17,351 bases of DNA from Candidatus Thorarchaeota archaeon (GTDB taxonomy: Archaea; Asgardarchaeota; Thorarchaeia; Thorarchaeales; Thorarchaeaceae): positions 1-17,351 of the forward strand of contig JAEORG010000293.1 of assembly GCA_016841005.1 (NCBI GenBank), given 5' to 3'. Both the position numbers and the translations under genes were made by a program. Positions within the stretch are counted from its first letter, which is position 1. Each line of letters opens with the position of its first letter. Under the pieces are notes generated by a model. It was not told the DNA's origin. It did no database searches and worked only from the letters and a program-made list of their open reading frames with translations. Positions 1-7,378 of this stretch are shown here, piece by piece.

Positions 1-2
1 CC

Positions 3-902
3 CCCCTTTCTGCTTTTGGACTTCTTTTCTCTCCTGCCCTTTCTTCGCTCACGACTTGCCTCTTTTGCACTAGTCTTCTTCTTTGAAGTAGGTATGTATT
101 CACTTAGTGGTGCCTGAACCCCATCGTCTGCTGTTTCAGTTTCAACGGATTTTTCCTTTTCTTCGTCTTCCAAAGACACAGGCTCTCCTTCAAGAGTAAG
201 TTGTTCTGTTGGGACATCGGAAACCGAAGTTTTACTTGTATCCGTTTCAATCTCAATCAAGTAATTTTCATACTCCCTTAGAAGTAGTTTTCCTTGATCG
301 CTAGAGGCTTTAATAGTTGGAGTTGTGATTCCTAGGGTTCTGAGTATTTTTCGCCCATACACAGTCCTTGAGAGCGGTTTCAGAATGAGATTCCCTGATT
401 CCTTCTCTGGTTTTGCTTTCTTGTATTGCGAAAGCAATGCCTCATCAAGTTGGGGTATTAGATAACCAAATCCATCTCGCTTCAGGGAAATCGGGTCTAT
501 GAAGTCAACTTTGTGATTTGATATTAGATCTGATAACTGCATTGAACAAAATGCACGAGCGTCTCTAAGACCTTCTTTCCAGCTCTTTCCTTTCAATAGG
601 ATATCTAAAATCTCTGAGGTCGGACTGTCTAAGGCCAAGGATAATGAGTGGATATTAAGAGAACCAAATACACCGTCTCTTAACAGGGCAACCGCATTAG
701 CCAATTCTTCAGGTTTTTTCTCCTTCGTCCAATTCTGTTCGATAAGCTTGTAGATGCGATGCCAAGGATGTACCTTTTTATCTTTCCAAAATCCTTTGAG
801 GAGATTTCTAAATCCATCAATATCTCCACGTGCACAGAGGTCGCATGCTCTGTCAACATATGCAAGCTTACTTCCTTTTGCTTGACGTTTTTTCTTTGAC
901 AG
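3..902 (-). CDS. Unrecognised protein with charged C-terminal region, 3' end outside window
   Basis: The frame is open on the minus strand from a TAG at 909-911 down to the window edge, about 300 codons, and its stop lies outside. I do not recognise the family. The first 200 or so residues look globular and mixed alpha-helical, with a RACDLCARGDIDGF segment near the N-terminus. They are followed by an acidic Glu/Asp/Thr-rich linker and then a strongly basic Lys/Arg/Ser tail near the window edge, which could bind nucleic acid (inference). No ATG, GTG or TTG lies in frame near the 5' end. A perfect GGAGGT (911-916) sits 8 bases before a CTG at 902-900, so CTG is the best start. The first in-frame ATG, at 542, would discard over 100 residues of evidently coding sequence. 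There are no membrane segments. The gene is divergent from the beta-helix gene. Confidence 0.75.
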   Translation of the reverse strand, partial: MSKKKRQAKGSKLAYVDRACDLCARGDIDGFRNLLKGFWKDKKVHPWHRIYKLIEQNWTKEKKPEELANAVALLRDGVFGSLNIHSLSLALDSPTSEILDILLKGKSWKEGLRDARAFCSMQLSDLISNHKVDFIDPISLKRDGFGYLIPQLDEALLSQYKKAKPEKESGNLILKPLSRTVYGRKILRTLGITTPTIKASSDQGKLLLREYENYLIEIETDTSKTSVSDVPTEQLTLEGEPVSLEDEEKEKSVETETADDGVQAPLSEYIPTSKKKTSAKEASRERRKGRREKKSKSRKG

Positions 903-910
903 GGTTTTCT

Positions 911-916
911 ACCTCC
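911..916 (-). promoter_or_regulatory. Shine-Dalgarno GGAGGT pointing to a CTG start
   Basis: GGAGGT on the minus strand is followed by 8 bases and then CTG (902-900), which opens the long frame running to the window edge. The site itself overlaps the in-frame TAG at 909-911, so translation cannot begin upstream of it in this frame. This is the main evidence for the unusual start codon. Confidence 0.6.
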
Positions 917-1143
917 GAATGCCTAAACAATCGAGGTATTCCTATGATATTAGCTTTTTTTGTGGTTGTATTGCCTTATGAATCAAATCACAATTCAATG
1001 AAACTGATACAAAATTCGATTTTAAGATACATTTCAGAGGGCAAAACTCATGCTCTTCCTAGAATGAATCAAATTCCAAATGATTCATATCAAACCGTTT
1101 GTAAATATTGTCGCATTCGCAAGTTTTAGGAGAGGAAGATTAC
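912..1143. other. Divergent intergenic region
   Basis: This 232-base AT-rich stretch lies between the divergent CTG-start gene and the beta-helix gene. It should hold both promoters. On the plus side a TATA-like element is visible at 1100-1109 and an AGGAGAGG ribosome site at 1128-1135. On the minus side only a weak AT-rich stretch around 945-960 is a TATA candidate. No RNA gene or repeat was seen. An open frame on the plus strand crosses it, but it is antisense to the left gene and then runs through non-coding sequence. Confidence 0.5.
1100..1109 (+). promoter_or_regulatory. Putative TATA box of the beta-helix gene
   Basis: TGTAAATATT lies with its 3' edge about 35 bases upstream of the ATG at 1144. 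The same spacing occurs before two of the tandem surface-protein genes. A start site about 25 bases downstream would leave a short leader carrying the AGGAGAGG ribosome site. Based on sequence resemblance and spacing only. Confidence 0.4.
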
Positions 1144-3510
1144 ATGAGAGAGAAAACTGCGTGGATTATCACAATCATATTCTTTCTGCAGCTTCTAGTG
1201 ATTGGTGGAATATCTCGTAATACAATAGATGCTACTTCAGCGATGGATCTGAAACCTACCAGAGTTGCTTTAGTATCTTATGAAGAGAGAGGTCCACTTA
1301 CGATAAATAACGACTCACACTTTCTTGACCTGGTAAGTACCTATTCGTGGTCTGGCTCAGGTATAGAAGGTACCCCCTATGTTATTGAAGGGTATAATAT
1401 CACTTCAGATGTAAACTGTCTAGTTGTTGGCAATGTTTCTTTGTTTTTCGAGGTGCGAGATTGTTACTTTGATTCTGTTACAGCTACTCCCTACATGAGC
1501 TATGGGATCATTTTCCAAAATGTGACACATGGTACTATTGTTGATTCCTTTATCACAAACAAGAATCATGGAATCTGGCTCAATAGTAGTCCCTATAATA
1601 CAGTGCAGAATTGTACTATCTGGGAGTGTTCAGGAAATGGAATTGATGTTACCATCAGCAACTACACAGTAGTTAATGAAACTACCATAGCAGACTGCAC
1701 CTCAAGCATGATGGTAATGGAGAGTAACTTCACCCATGTGATGAGAAGTGATATTCATGGCGGAATGGGAGGTGTTTCATTCTGGAATTCCCGAAATTGT
1801 ACGATTAAGGAAAACGCCATTTACGAAAGTACATTTGGAATATCCCAGAGTGGAATCTATCTCTACAATACTGATAATTCATCCATTGTTGCCAATGAGA
1901 TTTTCGGAAATGCCATGAATGGTATCTACAATACACTATGTCAAGATAATTACATATTTGATAATCATATCTATAATAACAGCAATCACGGCATAGATAT
2001 AATGAACTCTGTAAATATCACCATCCTACAGAATAACATTCATGAGAATGGTTGGTGGGCAGTATTCCCCAATATGCTCTGTGGCATCTATCTTGGTTCA
2101 TCTGAAGATATCTTCATTGAGGAGAATCAGATTTGGAATAATACACCATCAGGGATAGCACTCTCTTATGCCACATTTTCAAACATTGTTGGAAATGAGA
2201 TCTTCAATAATACAGATTTTGGAATAGAAGGAGATACAGCAGAAGATATCAATGTAATCGGTAATGACATCTATGGGAACGGATGGACATCAGGAACTTG
2301 GAATGCAGCAGGTATCAATAATGTTGGCGGTCAGTACTGGTGGATTAAGGACAACCAGATTTGGAATAACACCAATCATGGAATCCTCATAGATAGTTGC
2401 TCCGAATTAAATACAATCATCGAAAATTCTGTATGGGATGCCACTGAATCAGGAATATGTATTATGGAAACATACAATGCCAATGTGACAGGAAACACAG
2501 CGTATGGCTGTTACTATGGTATTGACTTAGTGACAGTTGGAACCAATGTCACTAGTAACATATTCTACGACAATGAAGTAGGAATCTACGCTGAGTGGAC
2601 ACAGGATACCTACATCTATGATAATGACATTGGTTGGAACGACCAGAATGCTGTTCAGAACTATGAATATGGGGATACCTACTGGCATGATAATGTCAGT
2701 CTTGGCAATTGGTGGCATGATTACATAGGAACTGGAAATTATAGCATATCAAATGAATCCACGTATCTGCTATATGACATCTATCCACAAAAGAACATGT
2801 GGCTTAGTCCCGCACTTTCGATAGAGTATGAGATCAGCACCACCGGTAACACATTGGAATTTGATGCATTTGCATTGCATCCACATTCATATCAAGCATA
2901 TGATAATGGAACTCTGTTTGCGAGTAATGATAATTGGGATGGAGGTCCAATCTCACTTAATGTGGATGGTCTCAGTGCAGGAGTGCATGAGTTCTTGTTC
3001 AAAGTCTATCACGTATCTATGCATTCTTTGAGTGTGTATTCATATGCTAATGTTACTGACTTAACAGCTCCAACATGGATTATTCACCCCTTCGATCAAG
3101 TGATTGATGAGGGTGAGTTTCTTTCTGCGCAGTTCAACGCAACAGATGTGTCAGGTATTGATTCATGGTGGGTAAATGATACAGAAAACTTCCACATCGA
3201 CAGTACTGGATTACTTACAAATAACTCAGTGCTTCCCATAGGAGATTATGGTCTAAGAGTCTATGTAAACGATTCTTATGGTAACATTGCTGATTGGGAG
3301 ATTAAAATTCGTGTTCTTTTTGTTGAACCAACAACAACGACAACAACTAGTACAACAACTAGTACCACAACAGGCACAACCACAGGAACAAGCCCAACCA
3401 CCGGAACAGGTTTTCCACCAGAAACTATGATTCTAATCATAGTTGGGGCCGCAGGTGGTGCAGTTGTCATTCTGATAATTGTTGTTATGATTCGAAAGCG
3501 TCCAGGATAA
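1144..3510 (+). CDS. Secreted NosD-like right-handed beta-helix surface protein
   Basis: The 788-residue protein has a signal peptide (about 1-30, hydrophobic core IITIIFFLQLLVIGG). A long series of parallel beta-helix turns runs from about 60 to 560, with recurring N-x-I-x-N and G-I patterns such as NQIWNNTNHGI, typical of NosD/PbH1 and pectate-lyase-like folds. An Ig-like domain with an NWDGGPI motif follows (about 570-655), then a second Ig/cadherin-like domain (about 656-735) and a Thr-rich stalk. A transmembrane helix near 764-784 is followed by RKRPG. N-x-S/T sequons are very frequent, suggesting dense N-glycosylation. The protein is probably anchored outside the cell with the helix facing out. 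Such folds bind or cleave polysaccharide, but I see no catalytic signature, and the copper-loading role of true NosD should not be assumed. The ATG at 1144 was chosen over an in-frame TTG at 1108 because AGGAGAGG (1128-1135) lies 8 bases before it and the signal peptide begins there. Confidence 0.85.
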   Translation: MREKTAWIITIIFFLQLLVIGGISRNTIDATSAMDLKPTRVALVSYEERGPLTINNDSHFLDLVSTYSWSGSGIEGTPYVIEGYNITSDVNCLVVGNVSLFFEVRDCYFDSVTATPYMSYGIIFQNVTHGTIVDSFITNKNHGIWLNSSPYNTVQNCTIWECSGNGIDVTISNYTVVNETTIADCTSSMMVMESNFTHVMRSDIHGGMGGVSFWNSRNCTIKENAIYESTFGISQSGIYLYNTDNSSIVANEIFGNAMNGIYNTLCQDNYIFDNHIYNNSNHGIDIMNSVNITILQNNIHENGWWAVFPNMLCGIYLGSSEDIFIEENQIWNNTPSGIALSYATFSNIVGNEIFNNTDFGIEGDTAEDINVIGNDIYGNGWTSGTWNAAGINNVGGQYWWIKDNQIWNNTNHGILIDSCSELNTIIENSVWDATESGICIMETYNANVTGNTAYGCYYGIDLVTVGTNVTSNIFYDNEVGIYAEWTQDTYIYDNDIGWNDQNAVQNYEYGDTYWHDNVSLGNWWHDYIGTGNYSISNESTYLLYDIYPQKNMWLSPALSIEYEISTTGNTLEFDAFALHPHSYQAYDNGTLFASNDNWDGGPISLNVDGLSAGVHEFLFKVYHVSMHSLSVYSYANVTDLTAPTWIIHPFDQVIDEGEFLSAQFNATDVSGIDSWWVNDTENFHIDSTGLLTNNSVLPIGDYGLRVYVNDSYGNIADWEIKIRVLFVEPTTTTTTSTTTSTTTGTTTGTSPTTGTGFPPETMILIIVGAAGGAVVILIIVVMIRKRPG
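3340..3363 (+). repeat. Tandem 12-base repeat in the Thr stalk
   Basis: Two exact tandem copies of ACAACAACTAGT (3340-3351 and 3352-3363) encode part of the Thr/Ser-rich stalk of the beta-helix protein. The repeat is in frame, so copy-number changes would alter stalk length without breaking the gene. Confidence 0.7.
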
Positions 3511-3518
3511 TAATTCGT

Positions 3519-3548
3519 AGAGGAGCACATGCTCCTCTCTACCTTTTT
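3519..3548 (+). terminator. Hairpin terminator of the beta-helix gene
   Basis: AGAGGAGCA (3519-3527) and TGCTCCTCT (3530-3538) form a perfect 9-base stem 8 bases after the stop codon. It is followed within a few bases by TTTTT (3544-3548). It lies between two convergent genes, but the T-run is on the plus side only, so it mainly serves the beta-helix gene. Confidence 0.7.
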
Positions 3549-3571
3549 GTCACGTTACGCAGCTTTAGGAT

Positions 3572-4324
3572 TTAGAAGATAATAGAGAGACATGTCAATG
3601 CCCCATCGCATTTTTCAAACTCTGTTGTACTCAAGAGGATCACATCAAAATCTGATTGTTTCAGTAATTCCGCAGTTTGAGGATAACCAGTAGGTATTAT
3701 GACAGTTCCATCTATGGTTAGAGAGTTTGATGCGTATACTTCTATATCAGGGACTATCAGAAAATCAAATCCATCGAAAGACTGATGATTAGAGTATCGA
3801 GCAATTCCAAGCATTTTATCTCCCTCCAGATATGTCACATAGCTCTTCAAGTGGATGATACTATCATCATCTACAACTCTGACTTCAATGTCTAATTTAT
3901 CCCGCATCTCCTGTATACCTTGAAGGTTTGTTCGTTGAGTAACTCCGCTTATCAATCCGCGATTAGTATGAATTACATCGCCTCCCTCAAGAGTTGCAGG
4001 TTCCTCTACGCGATTAATCCGGAGATAATCTTTCAGGATAGACTCTACAGATTCGACCTCTCCTCTTCTACTAAGTGGTTCAGGTCTACTCATCAATGCC
4101 TTGCTTTTATGAATTACAACAGTATCCTCAACAAAACATGCATCTGGATATGTATCTAGGGGTGTCAATTCGATTACTTCGAGACCCAATTCCGAAAGCA
4201 CTGTCACGTATGCTCTGTGTTGTTCAAGAGCTAGTTCAAGACTCAATCTCTTATGCTCTGGATGCGACGATATGCAATTACAATAAGAACTGCTAGGAGG
4301 TCTAACAATGGCTCTCTTTGCCAT
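3572..4324 (-). CDS. Dimethylarginine dimethylaminohydrolase (DDAH)
   Basis: This 250-residue cytosolic enzyme belongs to the guanidino-group-modifying (amidinotransferase/DDAH) superfamily, whose DDAH members hydrolyse methylated arginine to citrulline and dimethylamine. The family signatures occur in order: RPP at 8-10, D61-ACFVED with Phe64, Glu66 and Asp67, the RPE..RRGE block with Arg80, E113 in LEGGD, QRTN with Arg131, catalytic His158 in HLKSYV, and nucleophile Cys245 in DGALTC six residues from the C-terminus. The Cys-His-Glu triad and substrate-binding Arg residues are all present, and the length is normal for the family. ATG at 4324 is preferred; a TTG at 4330 would add only two residues. 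No SD is visible, and a TATA-like stretch lies about 35 bases upstream, implying a short leader. No nitric-oxide synthase or arginine-pathway gene is adjacent, so the substrate could be arginine or another guanidine. Confidence 0.9.
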   Translation of the reverse strand: MAKRAIVRPPSSSYCNCISSHPEHKRLSLELALEQHRAYVTVLSELGLEVIELTPLDTYPDACFVEDTVVIHKSKALMSRPEPLSRRGEVESVESILKDYLRINRVEEPATLEGGDVIHTNRGLISGVTQRTNLQGIQEMRDKLDIEVRVVDDDSIIHLKSYVTYLEGDKMLGIARYSNHQSFDGFDFLIVPDIEVYASNSLTIDGTVIIPTGYPQTAELLKQSDFDVILLSTTEFEKCDGALTCLSIIF

Positions 4325-4357
4325 AGTCAATACGAATCTCTTTGAGCTAATAACTCT

Positions 4358-4367
4358 GTTTAAAAAA
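4358..4367 (-). promoter_or_regulatory. Putative TATA box of the DDAH gene, overlapping the upstream T-run
   Basis: On the minus strand this reads TTTTTTAAAC and its proximal edge lies about 34 bases upstream of the DDAH ATG. The same six T residues form the tail of the terminator hairpin of the preceding surface-protein gene, so termination of one gene and promotion of the next appear to share bases. Confidence 0.4.
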
Positions 4368-4397
4368 GAGGGGGACGACCCGTCAAAAAGACGGGTC
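4362..4397 (-). terminator. Hairpin terminator of surface-protein paralogue A
   Basis: GACCCGTC (4377-4384) and GACGGGTC (4390-4397) form a perfect 8-base stem around a five-base loop, starting 11 bases after the stop codon at 4409. On the minus strand it is followed by a pyrimidine-rich stretch ending in TTTTTT (4362-4367). Confidence 0.75.
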
Positions 4398-4408
4398 TGA
4401 AAAATTGA

Positions 4409-7231
4409 TTATTTCTTCTTCCTTGATTTTGGTGCTGGTTGAGATGCTCCTCTTCTTCGACAGACTACTGCTCCAATTATGAGTACAGCAAGAACACCTA
4501 ATCCAATTAGAATTAGAGTTGTAGTATCTAATCCAAATAGTGAAGGTGGATTTACAGTCACCAACACAGAATCCTCACTCATATGACCCAACGTATCGTT
4601 CACTCTGAGAGTGAAGAAATAAACGCCAGGAGCGAGATCATCCAGATCCACGACAACTGATGATCCATCCCAAACACCACTTGCATATACGGTTGAGTTC
4701 ATCAGGATGACATAGTAATCTGGATTCGGATCGGATGCAACCCAGGTCAATGTATTTCCTGTAGTGTTTGCGATCATTGTGATGTCTGCAGGGCTGTTTA
4801 GAAGTGGTGCTGTGGTGTCAACAACAGTGACGAGGACTATATCTCCCATAGGATAGCCTGAATCGCCAACAACTCTACACTCAACTTTGTGAACACCAAG
4901 ACTTAGGTCATTAACATCAGCAGTTATTGAAGTACCTGTCCAAGAACCACTGGCATCAACTGACCCATCGATGAATATCTGATATGATGAAGGTGCCGTG
5001 TCTGCTGGGTTCCAAGTTATAGTGTTTCCTGAGCTTCCCGCTTCGTATTGAATATCAGCAGGATGATCTATTGATGGTAATGCTAACATGTAGGTGATTT
5101 CGTTCATATAGATCTCAAAACCGTCCATGTATCCTGAACCATCTATATCTCCCCGGAAGTTATTCAATAGATATCCGTTGAGTAGAATTTGCCCATTATT
5201 TGATACTACAATTGATGCATTTCCATCTTCTTCAGTCGCTGTGTATCCTGCAATGGCTGTAGCGTTGTCATAGACATCAAGTGTAGCACCATCTGTGCCA
5301 AATCCAGCATTTGAAACATTGAGTGTTGGTGCATTGTAACTCACGAATCCATCAAAGATAGGATGTGTGTCATCCCAGATTGTCAGGGGTTGGTTACTTG
5401 GATAATGACCGGTCGAATTAACACCGATATATGACCACAATGGATCGTTTGGATACCAACTGAGTGACCATGATTCCAATATCATAGGCCTTCCAGATTT
5501 GAGATAATCTAGGATATGCGGGAAAGTATCTTGCCTGCCCCAATTGCAGTTGTCGATAATGACCAGCTCCCATTGATCTTCATACCAAGTACCATTCAAC
5601 GTATAGTTCAAACCTTCTTCTGTAGAGATGTGGTAGAATGATAACTCCAGCTGATTCAAAGCTTCTGTCACAATGTTACGATAATAGCTTCCTCCATATG
5701 GATCATCTGTATAGAGTAGAATATGTGCATCATCTGCAGAAAGCCAGTTTGCAACATTGATTCCATACAGTTTGTTACTGTCGCCTGCTGTCGCTGTATT
5801 GTCCAAGATGTTTTGGTCTCCAAACATCACAACACGGCCATCCCCATATTCTTGGGCGGCTATAACAATATTATTTCCATATTTCCAGACTCCTTGAGCT
5901 GCTGGTCCAGTAATATTGATGTAGTTTCTCCAACCAAGTGCAATACCAGTTGTGCCCTCTGTTGTTGGGTGTCGAGGAATAACCATCGTTGTGGTAGTTG
6001 TGTAGTCTAATACATTACTACTATTAAGATGCATATCAAGGTCTTCCAGTAGGAAATTCAAGTGCAAATATCCATTACTTCCGATTCCAGTACGGTCGCC
6101 TAAAACGATGAGGCCTCCTCCAGCATCCAACCATGCCATTAAGGCTGTCCTCTCTGCGACTGTATAGTTGAGGTATGGTAAATCAAGGATCAATATATCA
6201 TACTCAGCTAATCTGGCTTCTGTAAAGTTACCCGTAGCTAAGGGATAGAATTTGTCCACTGTATACCTATTGGAAACGTAAGTGTCTCTTATATCCGAAA
6301 AGGAATTGGGCTCAGACCATACAAGTGAGAATTCATCCCATGCATCAACATAGAGATGTGATTTGTGACTTAAATCAAAAGCAATCCTAGCTTTCGGTCT
6401 TGGTGCAAGCCAGCCAATGGCATCGACCACCATCGGTCCCCATGCACTATTCCACCAATAGCCTGCTGGTATTCCTATTTGGACCACCTTGCCTCCTCTA
6501 TCGTATGCATCCACTGCAACTGCAACTGCCCAATCTGGATCACCAGGATCAACAGCAAGAACAGTTGTCTGGCTCCAAACAGTTGTTGAATCAAAAGTTG
6601 TCAAATCAATCTGTGCCCAATCTGCATACATGAAGGGAACTTCCGTACCATTTGTATATGAATGAGTTACAGGATGACTAGTGACAATAGTACCATTTGC
6701 ATTATAGTTGTAATGCCAAAAGGTATTGTATCCATCATCTACTGTATCATTCTCGCGATAAAGAATACCTGCATAGCCAAGATAGCTCATTGAGCTGTCT
6801 AAACCTAGGATACCTCCGCCTGCTAGCCAGAAGTCTTTCACAAGATTTGTGATATTTTCTCGCGGACAGTTGTCAGCAAGAACTAAGGCATCATAGTTTG
6901 CTGTTGTTAGTTCATAGTTCTGAATGTTTTGAACGGTGATAATATCAACGTCATAGCCAGCATTCACTAATAGCTGTGTTATTTCTGAGTAATTAGCATT
7001 CATTGCACCAGATGCATAGGCTGGTGCTGTAGAATTCGTTTCATTATAGAGAGCCACCTTGAATACCCTATCATTGGGTAAGTCAGCGGTAAGCATCTCA
7101 GAATCAAATGATTCCGATATATTTGTCGTATTCTCTTGTAGGCGTGCTGAGGTTGTCAATCCGACTGAAGGCACAATAAAGATACCTGCAAGAAACAACG
7201 TTATCACTAAAAGGGGTAGAACGCGTTTCAT
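4409..7231 (-). CDS. Surface-protein paralogue A: DUF4350/GATase-like modules, EF-hand-like loop, Ig domains, anchor
   Basis: The 940-residue exported protein has a signal peptide (about 1-27, core VITLFLAGIFIV). Three Rossmann-type glutamine-amidotransferase-like modules (about 55-255, 265-480 and 490-630) each contain a buried strand such as YDALVLADN or YDILILDLP and a GGG-hydrophobic turn. The second opens with RPKARIAFDLSH and ends with GRVVMFGDQNIL, as in DUF4350-type proteins. The position of the class I amidotransferase Cys reads L-D-S-S, so it is unlikely to be an amidotransferase. An EF-hand-like loop lies at 695-706, and two Ig-like domains follow (about 720-890). The protein ends in a transmembrane helix (about 902-924) and a basic tail. 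Unlike its two paralogues it lacks a long Thr stalk and has an extended RRRGAS...KSRKKK tail. The ATG at 7231 follows GAGGTG by 6 bases; a GTG at 7240 lies inside the SD and is rejected. Function is probably structural or ligand-binding at the surface. Confidence 0.85.
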   Translation of the reverse strand: MKRVLPLLVITLFLAGIFIVPSVGLTTSARLQENTTNISESFDSEMLTADLPNDRVFKVALYNETNSTAPAYASGAMNANYSEITQLLVNAGYDVDIITVQNIQNYELTTANYDALVLADNCPRENITNLVKDFWLAGGGILGLDSSMSYLGYAGILYRENDTVDDGYNTFWHYNYNANGTIVTSHPVTHSYTNGTEVPFMYADWAQIDLTTFDSTTVWSQTTVLAVDPGDPDWAVAVAVDAYDRGGKVVQIGIPAGYWWNSAWGPMVVDAIGWLAPRPKARIAFDLSHKSHLYVDAWDEFSLVWSEPNSFSDIRDTYVSNRYTVDKFYPLATGNFTEARLAEYDILILDLPYLNYTVAERTALMAWLDAGGGLIVLGDRTGIGSNGYLHLNFLLEDLDMHLNSSNVLDYTTTTTMVIPRHPTTEGTTGIALGWRNYINITGPAAQGVWKYGNNIVIAAQEYGDGRVVMFGDQNILDNTATAGDSNKLYGINVANWLSADDAHILLYTDDPYGGSYYRNIVTEALNQLELSFYHISTEEGLNYTLNGTWYEDQWELVIIDNCNWGRQDTFPHILDYLKSGRPMILESWSLSWYPNDPLWSYIGVNSTGHYPSNQPLTIWDDTHPIFDGFVSYNAPTLNVSNAGFGTDGATLDVYDNATAIAGYTATEEDGNASIVVSNNGQILLNGYLLNNFRGDIDGSGYMDGFEIYMNEITYMLALPSIDHPADIQYEAGSSGNTITWNPADTAPSSYQIFIDGSVDASGSWTGTSITADVNDLSLGVHKVECRVVGDSGYPMGDIVLVTVVDTTAPLLNSPADITMIANTTGNTLTWVASDPNPDYYVILMNSTVYASGVWDGSSVVVDLDDLAPGVYFFTLRVNDTLGHMSEDSVLVTVNPPSLFGLDTTTLILIGLGVLAVLIIGAVVCRRRGASQPAPKSRKKK
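5114..5149 (-). other. EF-hand-like loop in paralogue A
   Basis: The twelve codons read DIDGSGYMDGFE. This fits the EF-hand or dockerin calcium-loop consensus at positions 1, 3, 5, 9 and 12, including Gly at position 6, and is followed by the helix-like segment IYMNEITYML. It joins the amidotransferase-like part to the Ig-like domains. Confidence 0.6.
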
Positions 7232-7263
7232 CTTCTCCACCTCTTACTTCGATATTCTCAAGC

Positions 7264-7272
7264 AATATAAAC
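7264..7272 (-). promoter_or_regulatory. Putative TATA box of paralogue A
   Basis: GTTTATATT on the minus strand lies 34 bases upstream of the ATG at 7231. It is nearly the same sequence and spacing as the element before paralogue B, which supports both. Confidence 0.5.
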
Positions 7273-7329
7273 TATCTCTGAACTTCATTAACTAATTTAA
7301 TCATTGTTAATCATTGCATACTTGAATTG

Positions 7330-7365
7330 AAAAAAGAGATGTGAGAACCTCGGAATGAGGTTCTC
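7330..7365 (-). terminator. Hairpin terminator of paralogue B
   Basis: GAGAACCTC (7343-7351) and GAGGTTCTC (7357-7365) form a perfect 9-base stem around a five-base loop, 13 bases after the stop codon. On the minus strand it is followed by a T-run of six (7330-7335). The stem sequence is shared with the terminator of paralogue C. Confidence 0.8.
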
Positions 7366-7378
7366 CTCAAAATTATAC

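Noticed and set aside
680..865. 61-codon minus-strand frame with an ATG
   Set aside because: It overlaps the longer frame running from 902 to the window edge, which has the good Shine-Dalgarno and continuous coding character; this one is a shadow.
830..1129. 99-codon open frame on the plus strand left of the beta-helix gene
   Set aside because: Its first part is antisense to the left-hand gene and the rest is AT-rich intergenic sequence. It ends in the ribosome site of the beta-helix gene, has no SD and encodes no recognisable domain.
1500..2650. Internal repetition in the beta-helix gene as possible DNA repeats or CRISPR-like structure
   Set aside because: The similarity is at protein level (Asn/Gly/Ile-rich coil turns) with irregular spacing and no identical DNA repeats, as expected for a right-handed beta-helix.
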